Shown: positions 1 through 10,900 of the stretch, piece after piece
How the letters are laid out: each line of letters begins with the position of its first letter
Numbering within the stretch: position 1 is the stretch's first letter
Origin: Amoebophrya sp. AT5.2
Taxonomy: Eukaryota; Sar; Dinophyceae; Syndiniales; Amoebophryaceae
NCBI GenBank assembly: GCA_005223375.1
Contig: RXOD01005536.1
Span: 1-13,551, forward strand
Direction: 5' to 3'
DNA length: 13,551 bases
Program-made: the position numbers and the translations under genes
Notes under the pieces: generated by a model
Seen by the model: the letters and a program-made list of their open reading frames with translations, nothing else
What the model was told of the DNA's origin: nothing
Databases searched by the model: none

Positions 1-401
1 CGGGTCGATGAAACACCCGGGCGGTTTCTAGAAATGGGCCCCATTCGATGGGGGTAGGGGGTGGCGTCGGCAGGAGATCAGTGCGCCACTAGATCCGATA
101 AAGGGCTGGGGTAGGGGAAACCCACTGACTACCTAGAATGGAGGTGGTGGAGGTGGTAGAGCCTAAAAGCAGGGAAAAAGAGAGGGCCTGACTCAGGGTG
201 GCGATTGGATGTTGTCAAACCCCCCGCGTTGCTGCTGCAGACCTGCCTTTCTTCGGGGACCGCCAAAGGGGACCCCGAAGAGCCCCGCCAAAACCGACCC
301 GACGAAATGCTGGAGATCACAGTGGCCGCCACCTCCGTGACTCGCCAAAAATTTTTGGTTTTTCGGACACTTACCACTTTACCCACTTACCAGCTGGTCT
401 C
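1..401 (-). mobile_element. Family-1 intronic element (introner-like), right part, reverse orientation
   Basis: No exon is seen here. The right end (385-401, ACTTACCAGCTGGTCTC) is the inverted form of the GGGACCAGGTGGTAAG terminus seen at 12736. A second ACTTACCAC copy at 369-377 gives the 'doubled' end. Internal sequence is shared with the other copies. GGGCGGTTTC (20-29) and CCTAAAAGCAGGG (162-174) are reverse complements of sequence in the 5603 and 12736 copies. The stretch around 35-72 resembles 11665-11702 in the same orientation. No transposase is encoded. It is interpreted as an intron made of a non-autonomous TIR element. The left part lies outside the window. Confidence 0.75.
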
Positions 402-403
402 GC

Positions 404-3400
404 CATATGGACCTTCGGCAGCTGTACGGGTACTACTATGTCTGCTTCGCGCGGACGAAAACGCCCGACCTGCGGGCAGTGAGCCTGAGTACGGGACTGC
501 ACAACAACACTGGGTACGCGTACTCGACGTACGGGCCACAGAGCCGGCTCCCGCTCGTGCAACGGAACGGGGAACGGAGGGGCACGACCACGTCCTCGCA
601 CCTGCACGCGGACGGAACACAGCAGCAGGAGCTGCACGACGACGCCGTGGAGGACCACATGCTGTTCGACGGGGAGTTTTACGGCGGCCACTTCGTGACC
701 GGATTTCCGCGCGCCCTAAATCCGGCGCTGATCTTCACGAAGCGGTACGCGGGGCGCGACGCGATCTACTACCTGTCGGACCCAATCTACCCGGGCCACG
801 CGACGCTCGATGGCAAACTGACCTGGCACAGCATTCCCGACTTTGCGTGCAGCGGCATCCGGGTGTTCGTTTTCCCCGCGCACAGCTGGGAGTACAATTT
901 CCGGGGCCCGCGGCCGGTAGCCTTGCTCGAGAACGCAAGGGACCACGTCCGCCCGTCGCGAGGCTTCGTGCTCGACAAGACCCTGTACCCGAACGACCCG
1001 TCCGCCACCTTCCTGGTGCTGCGGTCGAATTCCCCGGACGCGGTGGAGTTCTACCTGGCGAATTCGACGCGCGCGGAGGAGGACTTCGAGCCGCTCTCGC
1101 CGTACCGGCAGACGTCGAACTGCGGCGTGCCGGGCGAGATTGTCGAGTCGACGCGCGCGAACTTTAGCTCGGTGCAGAGCTTCGACGAGCAGGCGACGGC
1201 TGGGTACCCGTACCCAGAGTACAAGCTGTACGCGTACATGAACACGCGCGACCTGAAACCGCGCCGGTTCTACACGCTGTGCACGCGGGGGTTCGGCGCG
1301 CTCTCCCTGCTGAAGGTGTGGACCACCGACCTGTACGCGACGCCGAGCCACCTGTCGCCGTACCCGACGACCTCCCTCGTCACGAACCTGTTCACGCTGC
1401 GCCCGGAGGCGGTGTTTTCGCGGGGCAACATCTACTTGGGGGACGAAAACTGCAAGGTGGAGAACTTCTACCTGAAGGCGGAGGGGCAGTTCTCGATCGT
1501 GGAGCAGCTGGACTTCGGGAAGAACCCGCCGACCCGCGCCCAGGTGCTGCTCACCAAGTACGTGAACTACGACGTGCAGCAGAACCCGCTCCAGACGGTC
1601 CGCTTCCACTGCCCGAACGCGCGCGCCAGCGGTTGCGTGGAGGGCAAGACCTTCCTGTACCTCGCGAACGTGACCAACTACACGGTGCCGCTGGGGGACC
1701 GCCAGTTCACGGGAAACTGCGAGGAGCGGGTGACGGAGCCCGTCCCGGTCGCGCTGGACCGGTCCGAGATGCAGTTCGGCAACGTCACGGAATTCGTGAA
1801 CTTCACCGCGCTGGTCGACGTGACGGCGCTCACACCGATGCAGCGGTACAGCGTCTGCATCGATTACGACGGCGCGACGACCACGTTCGCGTCTGCGGGC
1901 GCCTCCAAAACCACCGACTACGCGCCCGTGTTTCTGGACATTTTGTTCGTGAACCCGGTGCGGCGCTTCGTCCCGAAGGGCTTCGTCCACTTCGGGACGC
2001 CGTCCACGTTCAACCTGCAGGGCTTCCCGCTGTACCCCGAAGCGCACCCGAACTACTTCACCACGACCGCAGGAGGCGGGGCGGCGACCGTCACGGACTC
2101 GCTGGACGTCAACGCCGTGTTCGCGGAGCAGACCATCCTGGGTGCGAGCCTGGCGCAGCGGGACGTGGTGCTGTTCTTCGCGATGGAGAAGACCTGCGAC
2201 GATCCGGAGGGACCGTTCTACGAGATCAATCCGGTGGCGAAGGCGGTCACGGTGATTCCGCGCGGCGCGCACCTGTGCATGCGGGCGGTGGAGAAGGAAA
2301 AAGGGGCGAGCGGGAGAATTCTGCGGACGTTCACGGGCGACACGCGGCTGAAGGTGGAGGACATCCTCGCGACGCACCCGGAGGTATTTTTGACGAAATT
2401 TCAGATCTGCGAGATGCCCATTTGGAACCCGACGCTGGTCGCGCTGCTGGCCACGGGGCGGGACATCCCGCTGTACGGTGGAAGTCTCGGCGTGGAAGCG
2501 ATTCTCTCCGGGTTTCAGGGCGGCTCGGTCACGGGGTTCCAGTCGCCGCGGCTCGGGCCGTTCCTGTGCTTCACGCACTGCGCGGACGTCGAGTCCACGA
2601 CGCGCCGGTTTTACCTGTCGTCCTTCGCGACGGTCTCCCAGCAGCTGCAGCTGGACAACGAGAAGGAGCGCATCGACCCGAACTGTTTCCTGTCCGGCAT
2701 GTGGTGCCCGACCGCGTGCGAGACGAAAGTCGGGCTCACCGACGCGGAGGGGTTCGCGTTACGTTCTCCGCTCGTTACGTCGGAGTACGGCAGCGGCGAC
2801 GAGTTCTGGCTGAACCTGCCGGACAAGGACAGCGTGCGGCCCGGAAAGCACTACACGCTGTGCAACTTCTTCTCGGCCCGGGAAACGCGCGCGGCCACGA
2901 ACCCGCGATTCATGACGCCGCTGGCCACCCGCCGGGTGGACGCCCTACCCTACGTGCAAGGCCCGTACGCGGACGCAACTCTGCCCGTGTCGAACGAGGT
3001 GGCCTCCCTGAACCACTTCGGCGAGTTTGGCGACACCGGCATCCGGGAGTACAAATATTCGGAGGTGGTCACAACTGCCGGCGCGAACGGTACGACGACG
3101 AACACAACACAAGTGACGACGGCGCGAATACGGAACGACTCGATGAACTACACGGTGGGCCCGCTGAACGACAATTTCACGCAAGTGGTCCCCGCCGGCT
3201 ACCAGGTGTACATCTCGCCGGTGATCCAAACTGAGTACCGCATAATCAAGCCGCTGCCGAACCAGCAGGTCCGGGTTTTCTGCCCGACGACGCACAACTC
3301 GCTGATTTGCTTCAACAACACGGCGCAGTGGTTCCTCGCGGACCACCGCGACTGCCTGGAGCGGAACCGCCGCACCAGCTACAGCACCTGGGTGGAGGTG

Positions 3401-4989
3401 GCGGCGGACCCGAACTACTCCACGAAGGTCGGGCACGCGGAGGGGATCCGGTCGACGATCAGCGAGCACTCCGCGAACCTGGACGAGGTCCACTCCGACG
3501 AGCAAACCCTAACAAACGGGCGGCACTACGTGTTCCACGAACAGCCCAGCTACCTCGACCAGAACCGCACCTTCGTCGTCAGCTTCGACGCCAGCCGGCT
3601 ACTGAGCGACTACTACTACTACCTCTGCGTGGACATCGACGGAATCGACAGCCGCGCGTGGAACAGCTCGTTCTCGGGCTGGAGCGGCGTGCTCACGTAC
3701 GTGACGCCGGTTCACCAGCTGCAGGACAACGTGGTGAACCGAAACGCGTCGGAGCAGATCACGCTCGTGGCGGAGCCGGGGCTCACCACGGGCTGGCTGG
3801 ACGCGGTGGTCCCCCCGGACGCCAACTTCACGTACGGGCCGGAGCGCAGCGTCGTGACGCGGCAGTGCGTGAACCCGATAGACGAGCGGAACTTCACCGT
3901 GCAGAGGGCCTCAATCGACCAGGACGGCTTGCGGTTCGGGAGCCTGGAGGGGTTTCGCCGGCCCATGGTCGAGTACGCACTGGAGGTGAACAGCACGGCA
4001 CTCACGGAGGGCGTCCACTACGTGCTGTGCGCGCGACGGAACAAGTCGCACGACGGTCGTTTGTACGCGGAGTACTTGCAGAACTGGACCCAGTTCGCGG
4101 TCTTCGACGCTGCCAACGGCAGCGACACTCTGTACTCGGGCGCGTCGACGGGGACCCCCGCCGAGCAGGCCAGCCCGATCTACGACGCAGTGGTGGACCT
4201 CACCGCCGTGGAGCACAAGTCGCTGTACTCCCTGCCGGGGCACGCCGGCACGCGGGTGGAAAGCCACGCAGTGGTGCAGACGCTGCAGCAGAACTCGTGG
4301 TACGGCGAAGGATCATCGGCGGTCGACCGGGGCGGCAGCAGCGACCAGCGCGTCTTCGTTTCCGGGTTCTATGAGTTCCACAACACCTCGATGATCATCG
4401 GCTTCTCCAACTACTCCGTCTCCTGCTCGGCTTGCGAGCTCGTCGGCCGCTACGCCTACATCAACTCCGACGCAGAGACGCGCGTGCACCTCGCGCCCAC
4501 CGCGCAGCAGTGCGGCGAACGGCCGTGGAACTACTGGACGTACTCCGTGAACGCCCCGCCATTCTGCATCGAGGTTTCGCCCTTCCCGGACCTTGTGATC
4601 GAGTGCTTCCCGGACGCGGCCCGGAAGCAGATCTGGACCCCGAACTTCTTGGATTTCATCAAGTACGGCGCCTTCTACCAGATCTGCCTCAAGCACCAGC
4701 ACGCGCAGTGGGGTCCGGCGGGCGTGCCGGACGTGTACACGAGCCCGGCGACAGCGGACGTCGACGTCGTGCTCGTGCGCGGCCGCAGAGATTTCTTCGT
4801 CACGCTCACGTGCTACTACGTCTGCCACATCGTCGACCCGTCGCGGAACTTTACCACGTTCGACAGCGCCGAGTCCACGGCAGAAGTGGGCAACATCACC
4901 TACAACCGCTACTACAGGTTCGCCACGTGGGAAGATCTCACAGCGGCGTACAACGTGTCCGCGGGGGAAACGTCGATCGAAGTGCAGAG
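404..4989 (+). CDS. Exon 1 (visible): long module-array exon
   Basis: About 4.6 kb is open without a stop. It opens in the middle of a module (LRQLYGYYYVCFA from 413), so the Met codon at 407 is probably internal. The 5' boundary is uncertain: CAG at 391-393 inside the element's terminal repeat, or the element edge near 401-406. Seven copies of the Tyr-x-x-Cys motif are clear (Cys at 443, 1280, 1856, 2861, 3626, 4028, 4685). At least 25 N-glycosylation sequons occur here. Third codon positions are strongly G/C, unlike the flanking introns. The exon ends with AG before GTACGC at 4990 (phase 2). The segment at ~2290-2560 matches the module less well and may be a diverged copy. Confidence 0.85.
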
Positions 4990-7900
4990 GTACGCTCAAG
5001 TCACGACGGGGCATTGTGATCGAGCAGATTTCATCTTCGTTGACATTGTCGTTGATTTATTACAGAGGAAGAGAACAACAACAAGATCGCTCTCCTCGCA
5101 GGCATTGATTCTGAAACCCCTTGCTGCAATTAAGTATGTGGTGGTGCTGGAAGTACATAAACAAAGGTCTACAAACAAAGAAAGAATTTTGCGAGTTCAT
5201 CACCGCACCGGACCGCGCGCACTACTTCCTCATCTCGGTTTTTGCAGGTATTGTACTTCCGAGTGCGACCACGGCGCTGGGTTTTTGCGTCCGGTGGAGT
5301 TGAGGACTTGCGAGCGATCTGCCACGCACGGCGTTCCCGTGATTCCGCTCGCTAACGACAATTTCAACCGCACGATCACGCAGCTGCTGTTGAAGTCCGA
5401 GACGCCCGCCCACTGGAACGAGCCTGTGATGCTGGAGCGCAAGATGAAGCTACTCGTCGAGACGGAGAACTACGCCCCGCGAGCGTACTACGCGGTCTGT
5501 CTGGACACGGGGTTTGGCTACGGCCCCGTGCCCACCTCCGCGCAGATCTTCGTGCGGGACCAGGGCATCCTGCAGTTCCACACGGTTGGCTTCTATGGTC
5601 GTGGGGCCAGGTGGTAAGTACTTAAGTGCCTAAGTGGTAAGTGAAATTTCTTCGGAGTCCTTCCTTGGTTGTCCCAAGAAGAGCAGGGCTGCAGTTGTAG
5701 ATGAAACTTGGGCGATTATTTCTCGCGGTGGTCGGCAGGGTTGGCACTCGTGCGGCCTCCCTGAAGCTGACAACCAATCGCAATCACCAGCGCGATCGCC
5801 CTCGTTTGCCCTGCTTTTAGGTCAACTCCAAGTGGTCAGTGGCTTTGCTTTCCCCTAGCCCTTCCCTCTGCCTTCCAATGGCTCATCGATCTCCCGTGGA
5901 CGCCACCCCCTACCTTCCGCCATGCATTCCATGGGGCATCTCTGAAACCGCCCGGCGCTTCGTGCTGGGCGGTTTCAGAGCGCCCTCGCGTCGCACTCGC
6001 CATCGCTAGGGCAAGAATCCGCCATCGCCGAGCGGGGGACCCGCCGCCATTCACTATAGCAGGAGTTGGCCATCGCTACCACTTGTTCCCTACCTTCATA
6101 GCTTCGTCCTGGGCAATGCGGAGTACATCTGGTTCGACTGCGACGGCTGCGTCCCCGGCGTCACCCGGGCCTTCTTGCAGGAGTATGACATCAACGACAA
6201 GTGCTACCCGAACCTGTACGAGTACCGGTCGGCCAGCGGCAAGGACGAGGGCAATGCGGACCCCACCGTGCGCTCGGACTCGCTCTGGCTGCTCGACTCC
6301 CGGAGCCTCACCCCGAACCGGTACTACTACATGTGTCTGGACCTGGACGGCGCGCAAAGCGACATCATGCAGTACGAGTTCGTCGACGCCACCTTTCTGG
6401 GCTCCAAGATCCACGCGCTGTTCTACTCCGTAATGGCGATGCAGTACGACCCGCGGGCGGCGCACGCGTTGAAGGGGCAGCACATCTACGTGGACGTCCC
6501 GTTAAGGAGGGGATTAACCTATTTTCCTGGGCATTCTTCTGGTGGGGGAAGACTTGCAGTGCCTCTCGTATTTGGTCTACTCGTATGTTGTGGGCCGTGG
6601 ATGGCCTGTGCTGTCTTGTATTTTCTCTCGTATTTTGTGTCATATTTTGTCTTGTATTTGGTCCTGTATTCTTTCGGTCAGATTGTGCTCCTTGCAAGCA
6701 GAACAGAGCAACGGCCTGGATGCAGCAAGTAAGAACGCTGCGCCGGTCTTGAGTTGTCTTGTATTTGGTCTGATATTTCGTCTCGTATTCGGTCCGGCAG
6801 TCGGCGAATCATCTACCCAGCGGAAATGCCGCCAAAAATGGGCTTTTCACCCCTCTAATGCCGTACTGGAGCCCGGTGAACAAAGTGTACTGGATGCTGG
6901 AGCTGGACCGCTGCAAGCAGGATGTAAACGTGGTCGATCTGAACGACGCGAGCATGAGCGGGCCGAGGTGGGGCTACAGTGCGTCCGGGGAGGACGACTG
7001 GAAGCACTCCAAAGTGCTGGAGCTGTTCGCGACGAACAACCTGCCGAAGGTCGGCGAGTACGGCCGCATCCCGTCGCCACGAACCGACAGCGACATGCTG
7101 GTGTGGTACGGGCAGACCGACCTGGACATGCTGCGCGCGGGCTACTACTATCGCGTGTGCGGCACCGCGCAGCAGGTGCTGGGGATGGGCGACAGCAACC
7201 TGAAACTGTACATCTCGCCGGTGCTGGACTTTTACACGGAATCCGCCGAAAACGAGCGGCGGCAGCTCGTGGACTTCCAGTGCAGTGATTGTTACGAAAA
7301 TGAGACACTCGCTTTCATGGACTACAACTGCAGCGCCGCGCTGCAGCCCTTTTTGCGGGTGGCGGAAGTGTCCGAGCGGGTCGCGGCGCTGTCGCCGACC
7401 CTGCAGGCGCAGTGGCAGAGTTTGCTCACGAAGAATTTACACGAAAACAGCTACCACGTGGCCACGAACCTGTACAGCGAGCACCAGTACCCGGACCCCG
7501 CGTTCCACGGGGTGCACGCGCCAGCCGTTTCGCCCGTGGTGGACTTCCTGGCGAGCCACCTGTACCCCAACCTGCACGCGCACGTGAAGCGCATGATCCA
7601 TTTGGTGTACGACGCGATCGGCGACGCGCCCTCCTTTCTCATCCCGTACGGCAACTTCTCCGCGGCGGTGGGCGTGAGCGAGCAGCCGGCGGCTTTGGAA
7701 CCGCCGGGCGAATTCCGCGCGATCGTGGGGGACGCGGAAACGGCCAGACAGGGCGAGTACTACAAGAAGCAGCTCGACGGGAGCCTCCCGGTGCACACGA
7801 ACCTGGAGGCATGCTGCGGTTTCCGGTACCAGGTCGTGTACCACGGGCAGAGTCTGCTGCAGCGGCCAACGTACCCGACGCTCACCGACGCGGAGAACAA

Positions 7901-10900
7901 GACGTGGCGGCTGTCCGTGGATTTCTCGTACTCGGAAAAGGGCCGCCACTACGAGTTGTGCGTGCGGCGCAACGCCACGCTGGCCACGGGGCCGAGCTCA
8001 CACTACCTGTACGTGAACCCCATCCCGAAGAGAAAGGACATCACCATCAAAATGCTCAACCTGGAACCCGCACGACTGCACTGCCCGGTGTGCGACAAGT
8101 TCAAGAACAACCCGAACGTGTACCAGAGCCGCCTCTTCATCTCGGCGGAGCCAAAGTGCGACCCAGGCGGAAAGGTGACCGAAGTCCAGTACCTGCACAC
8201 ATCGGCACAGCTCATCACCATCGATGACACAGTCCCCGGGTTCAACGCGCAAACGAGGCAGAACGCAAAAGTGATGCGAGGAGGACAAACCTACAAGGTC
8301 CTTCGTGGTTTGCGTTTTCATGATTGATCAGCGCTCGGAATCGAAATCAGTATCTATCAGTTGAAAGAAGTGACCAACGAACTTGTACAGATGTGCGTGG
8401 ACGTGGACGGCCCTGGCACTCTTCCGCCGCACACCAACCACTGGCACCTGCCCACTATGCGTTATGGGTACGCCGAGCCGCACTCTTTGTTTGTTTCGCC
8501 GATCCTGCAGGCGCAGCGGACAATTTACGACCTCGGCCTGCAGCACGTGGACATGCACTGCCCCGATCTCGGCTGCGTCGCCGGCATGTCTGTCGTTTTC
8601 TTCGAGAAGTTTGAGCCCGGCAAGGACCTGCTCCTCATCTGCAAGAACCAGGGGCTGGATCGCCGCTCCGACCCGCTGATTCAGGAAGACGTGGCGAAGC
8701 TGGTGAATATCCCGAACACGTTCCGCGTGACCGTGGACGCGGGCGGCCAGCTCGAGCCCGGGTGGTACCGCATCTGCTACGACTACGACGGCGTGGGCGG
8801 CGCGCTAAACTTAATGCCGGGGTGGAGCGAGCACGACATCTACAACAGCGGCGTGTACAACGCCTACTCGCAGGGGCTGCAGAAACGCACCGACATGGCG
8901 GTGTTCGTGAACTGTAACGGCTGCAGCGAAGCGACCACCCTGGCCTTCATGAGCCGCGACTGCGAGCAGACGTACACGGTTCAAGGGGCGAACTACAGCC
9001 AGCCGTTCAAGGTGGAGAAAATCCTGCAGGTGGGCTTCCCCTACGGGTGGAGAATGACGGGGGACACGAGCGGACTGCAGTACGCATGGAGCTACCGCAT
9101 GTGCCTCAGCGTATCGGGGAACCTCACGCAAGAACCAATCGGAACCAGCCTCAAATTCTACGTCTCGCCGCTGGAAAACGTACTGATCGCGGACGACTTG
9201 CGCTCCTCCTGTTTATTTCCGATGAACAAGCGACCGGGACCGCCTAAAATTTATCACGCGCGAAGTCGCGGCCAGCGCCATTTTTGAATAAAGTTTGTTA
9301 GTATAATTCTTGTTGGCCGCGGGCGCGGCCAGCATGAGCATGCAGGGCCACGAAAGTAATTGATTTCGGTAACAGGCACATGATTCCGTACTCCCACTGC
9401 GGGTCTTCGCAAGATCCAAACCACACGCCCAACCCCAAGCTCATCAAAACTAAAACACAGATTAACCAAATGACGGTCCTGCCGCTCGAGTTCCTGCAGT
9501 TTCGGTTTACGTGTTACTCCTGCGACGAGTCGATGATCGCTTACATTTCGTACCAGTGCGACACCCAGGAGGGCCTCAATCCCGTGTACCGGCCTGGCGG
9601 GTACTTCGACTTGTACACGCCCCAGACCAATTTTCTGAAGCGCGACAAGGTTCGCGCCGAGCAGGCCACCGAGTTTGACTGGGCGCTGGAGATCGACGCG
9701 TCCAATCCTTTGCCCGGGCTGCGGCCCGGGCGGCACTACTCCATGTGCGTGATCAACAACGGCGAACTCGGGAACGCGGTGCCCAACATCTACACCGCCC
9801 CCATTCTGAAGAAGCCGGTGTGGAACTGGCGCCCGTCGAACTTTTCGACCAGCTCCTTCACGCCGGACATCGCCGACAACGTGTGGATCTACGACGAACC
9901 CGAGCCGCTGTACATCCACCCGGGCGGCATGACGGTCTGTGCCTGGTTCCAGATGACGCCCTTCAACGAGCAGACGAAGACGAAGGCGGGATTCCCGGTC
10001 AACCCGATCATCGACGGGGAACGCTACGGACTCAACATCATGGCCAACTCCATGCAGGCGAACTTCTTCGTCAGGGACGAGCTGTCGGAAGGATACAAAG
10101 ACGGCGTAAAGTGCGGCGTAACTGCTGGCGTTCATCATTTGTGCGGCGTATGGCAGGCGTCCCGCGAAAGCATTGGGTCCGGCCGGTTCCTGTATTTTAC
10201 CGGCATGAAGCTGTTTCTGGACGGGCGTCAGTGCGCGGAAAAACCGTACCTACTTCTTGCCGCACTACGACTACGTTCACTGTCTGTTACGAATCAAAAC
10301 AACCCAAACCGATTGGACCGAAAGATGTAGCAGTCACGCACAGCATCGTTGCCATTTCAACAGCATCACTTTCACTTCTGTTGATCATTTCGTCTCAGGT
10401 ACCGCGAGACTGGCATGATGGAAAAGGAGTGGGATTACCTCTACACCATGATTGGAAGCGAGCGGCGGTATATGACGGAGTTCGAGGGTTCGATATGGGA
10501 CGCACGACTCTACGACGAGCCCTACCACGACCGACTGATCGAGCAAATCTACGAGGAGGGCTACGCCTACCCGCCGCTCAGCCAGAGTATGTACCGGAGC
10601 AACACCACTGACGTACTTACCGCTACAGAGTTCCTTTTCGTAGTGTTATAAAAAAATATCTTTATACTCGTCCTCGTCCTCGTGATCATGAAACACATTC
10701 ATTGATTTGTTGCGGTTCATTCTAAGGACTAAAAGTATACATTGTTGGTTCTTCTTCTTCTACTTCTTCTTTGCGGTCGACGACCACATGATTGCCATGC
10801 ACAGGTCCACTTTTTTTGTTATGTGCCCTGCATCGGCAGCAAGGTGGTTCTTTCTACGGATTGCGACGATTTGGAGGACCCGAGCAAGCGCGGGGAGTTT

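Larger units (their letters stand above)
5603..6090 (+). mobile_element. Family-1 intronic element, complete, forward orientation
   Basis: The left TIR GGGGCCAGGTGGTAAG (5603-5618) pairs with the right end CTACCACTTGTTCCC (6076-6090). A second GTGGTAAGTG follows at 5635-5643. The TIR supplies a strong donor, GTAAGTA at 5614. An acceptor just beyond the right edge, CTTCATAG (ends 6101), makes a 488-nt GT-AG intron that keeps frame. The interior holds a perfect hairpin and the shared core at 5931-5958. No protein-coding sequence is recognisable in it. No convincing target-site duplication is seen. Confidence 0.82.
6502..6858 (+). mobile_element. Family-2 intronic element, complete
   Basis: The left end TTAAGGAGGGGATTAACC (from 6502) and the inverted right end (6831-6858, ending TTTTCACCCCTCTAA) form an imperfect TIR of about 25 nt. 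A second left end of the same type occurs at 13494. CCG lies directly before the left end (6499-6501) and at 6861-6863, a possible 3-nt target duplication. The interior is built of degenerate TTGTATTTGGTC-like repeats. Two in-frame removals are possible: GT-AG at 6501-6871 (371 nt), or the element plus one CCG (362 nt). Confidence 0.75.

Noticed and set aside
407..409. ATG at 407 as the start codon
   Set aside because: It lies inside a module, just after the terminal repeat of an intronic element, with no signal peptide. The gene more likely began upstream.
716..2578. 620-residue open frame on the minus strand
   Set aside because: It lies antisense to exon 1, is Arg/Val/Glu-rich and shows no motif. 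It is an expected by-product of G/C-rich third positions in the real frame.
1279..3234. 651-residue open frame on the plus strand in another frame
   Set aside because: It is Gly/Arg/Ala-rich with no domain pattern and fully overlaps the exon-1 frame, which carries the repeated Tyr-Cys modules.
6600..6700. Hydrophobic, transmembrane-like stretch extending the exon-3 frame to 6732
   Set aside because: It is the translation of TTGTATTT-like tandem repeats inside the family-2 element (Leu-Tyr-Phe-Val). The downstream module frame requires this to be spliced out.
6564..6795. CRISPR-like array
   Set aside because: The units are short, degenerate and contiguous, with no unique spacers, and the context is eukaryotic.
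9281..9295. TGA followed by AATAAA as a gene end
   Set aside because: It lies within the 9180-9460 intron. Splicing restores the exact 23-residue spacing of the module, so one gene spans the site.
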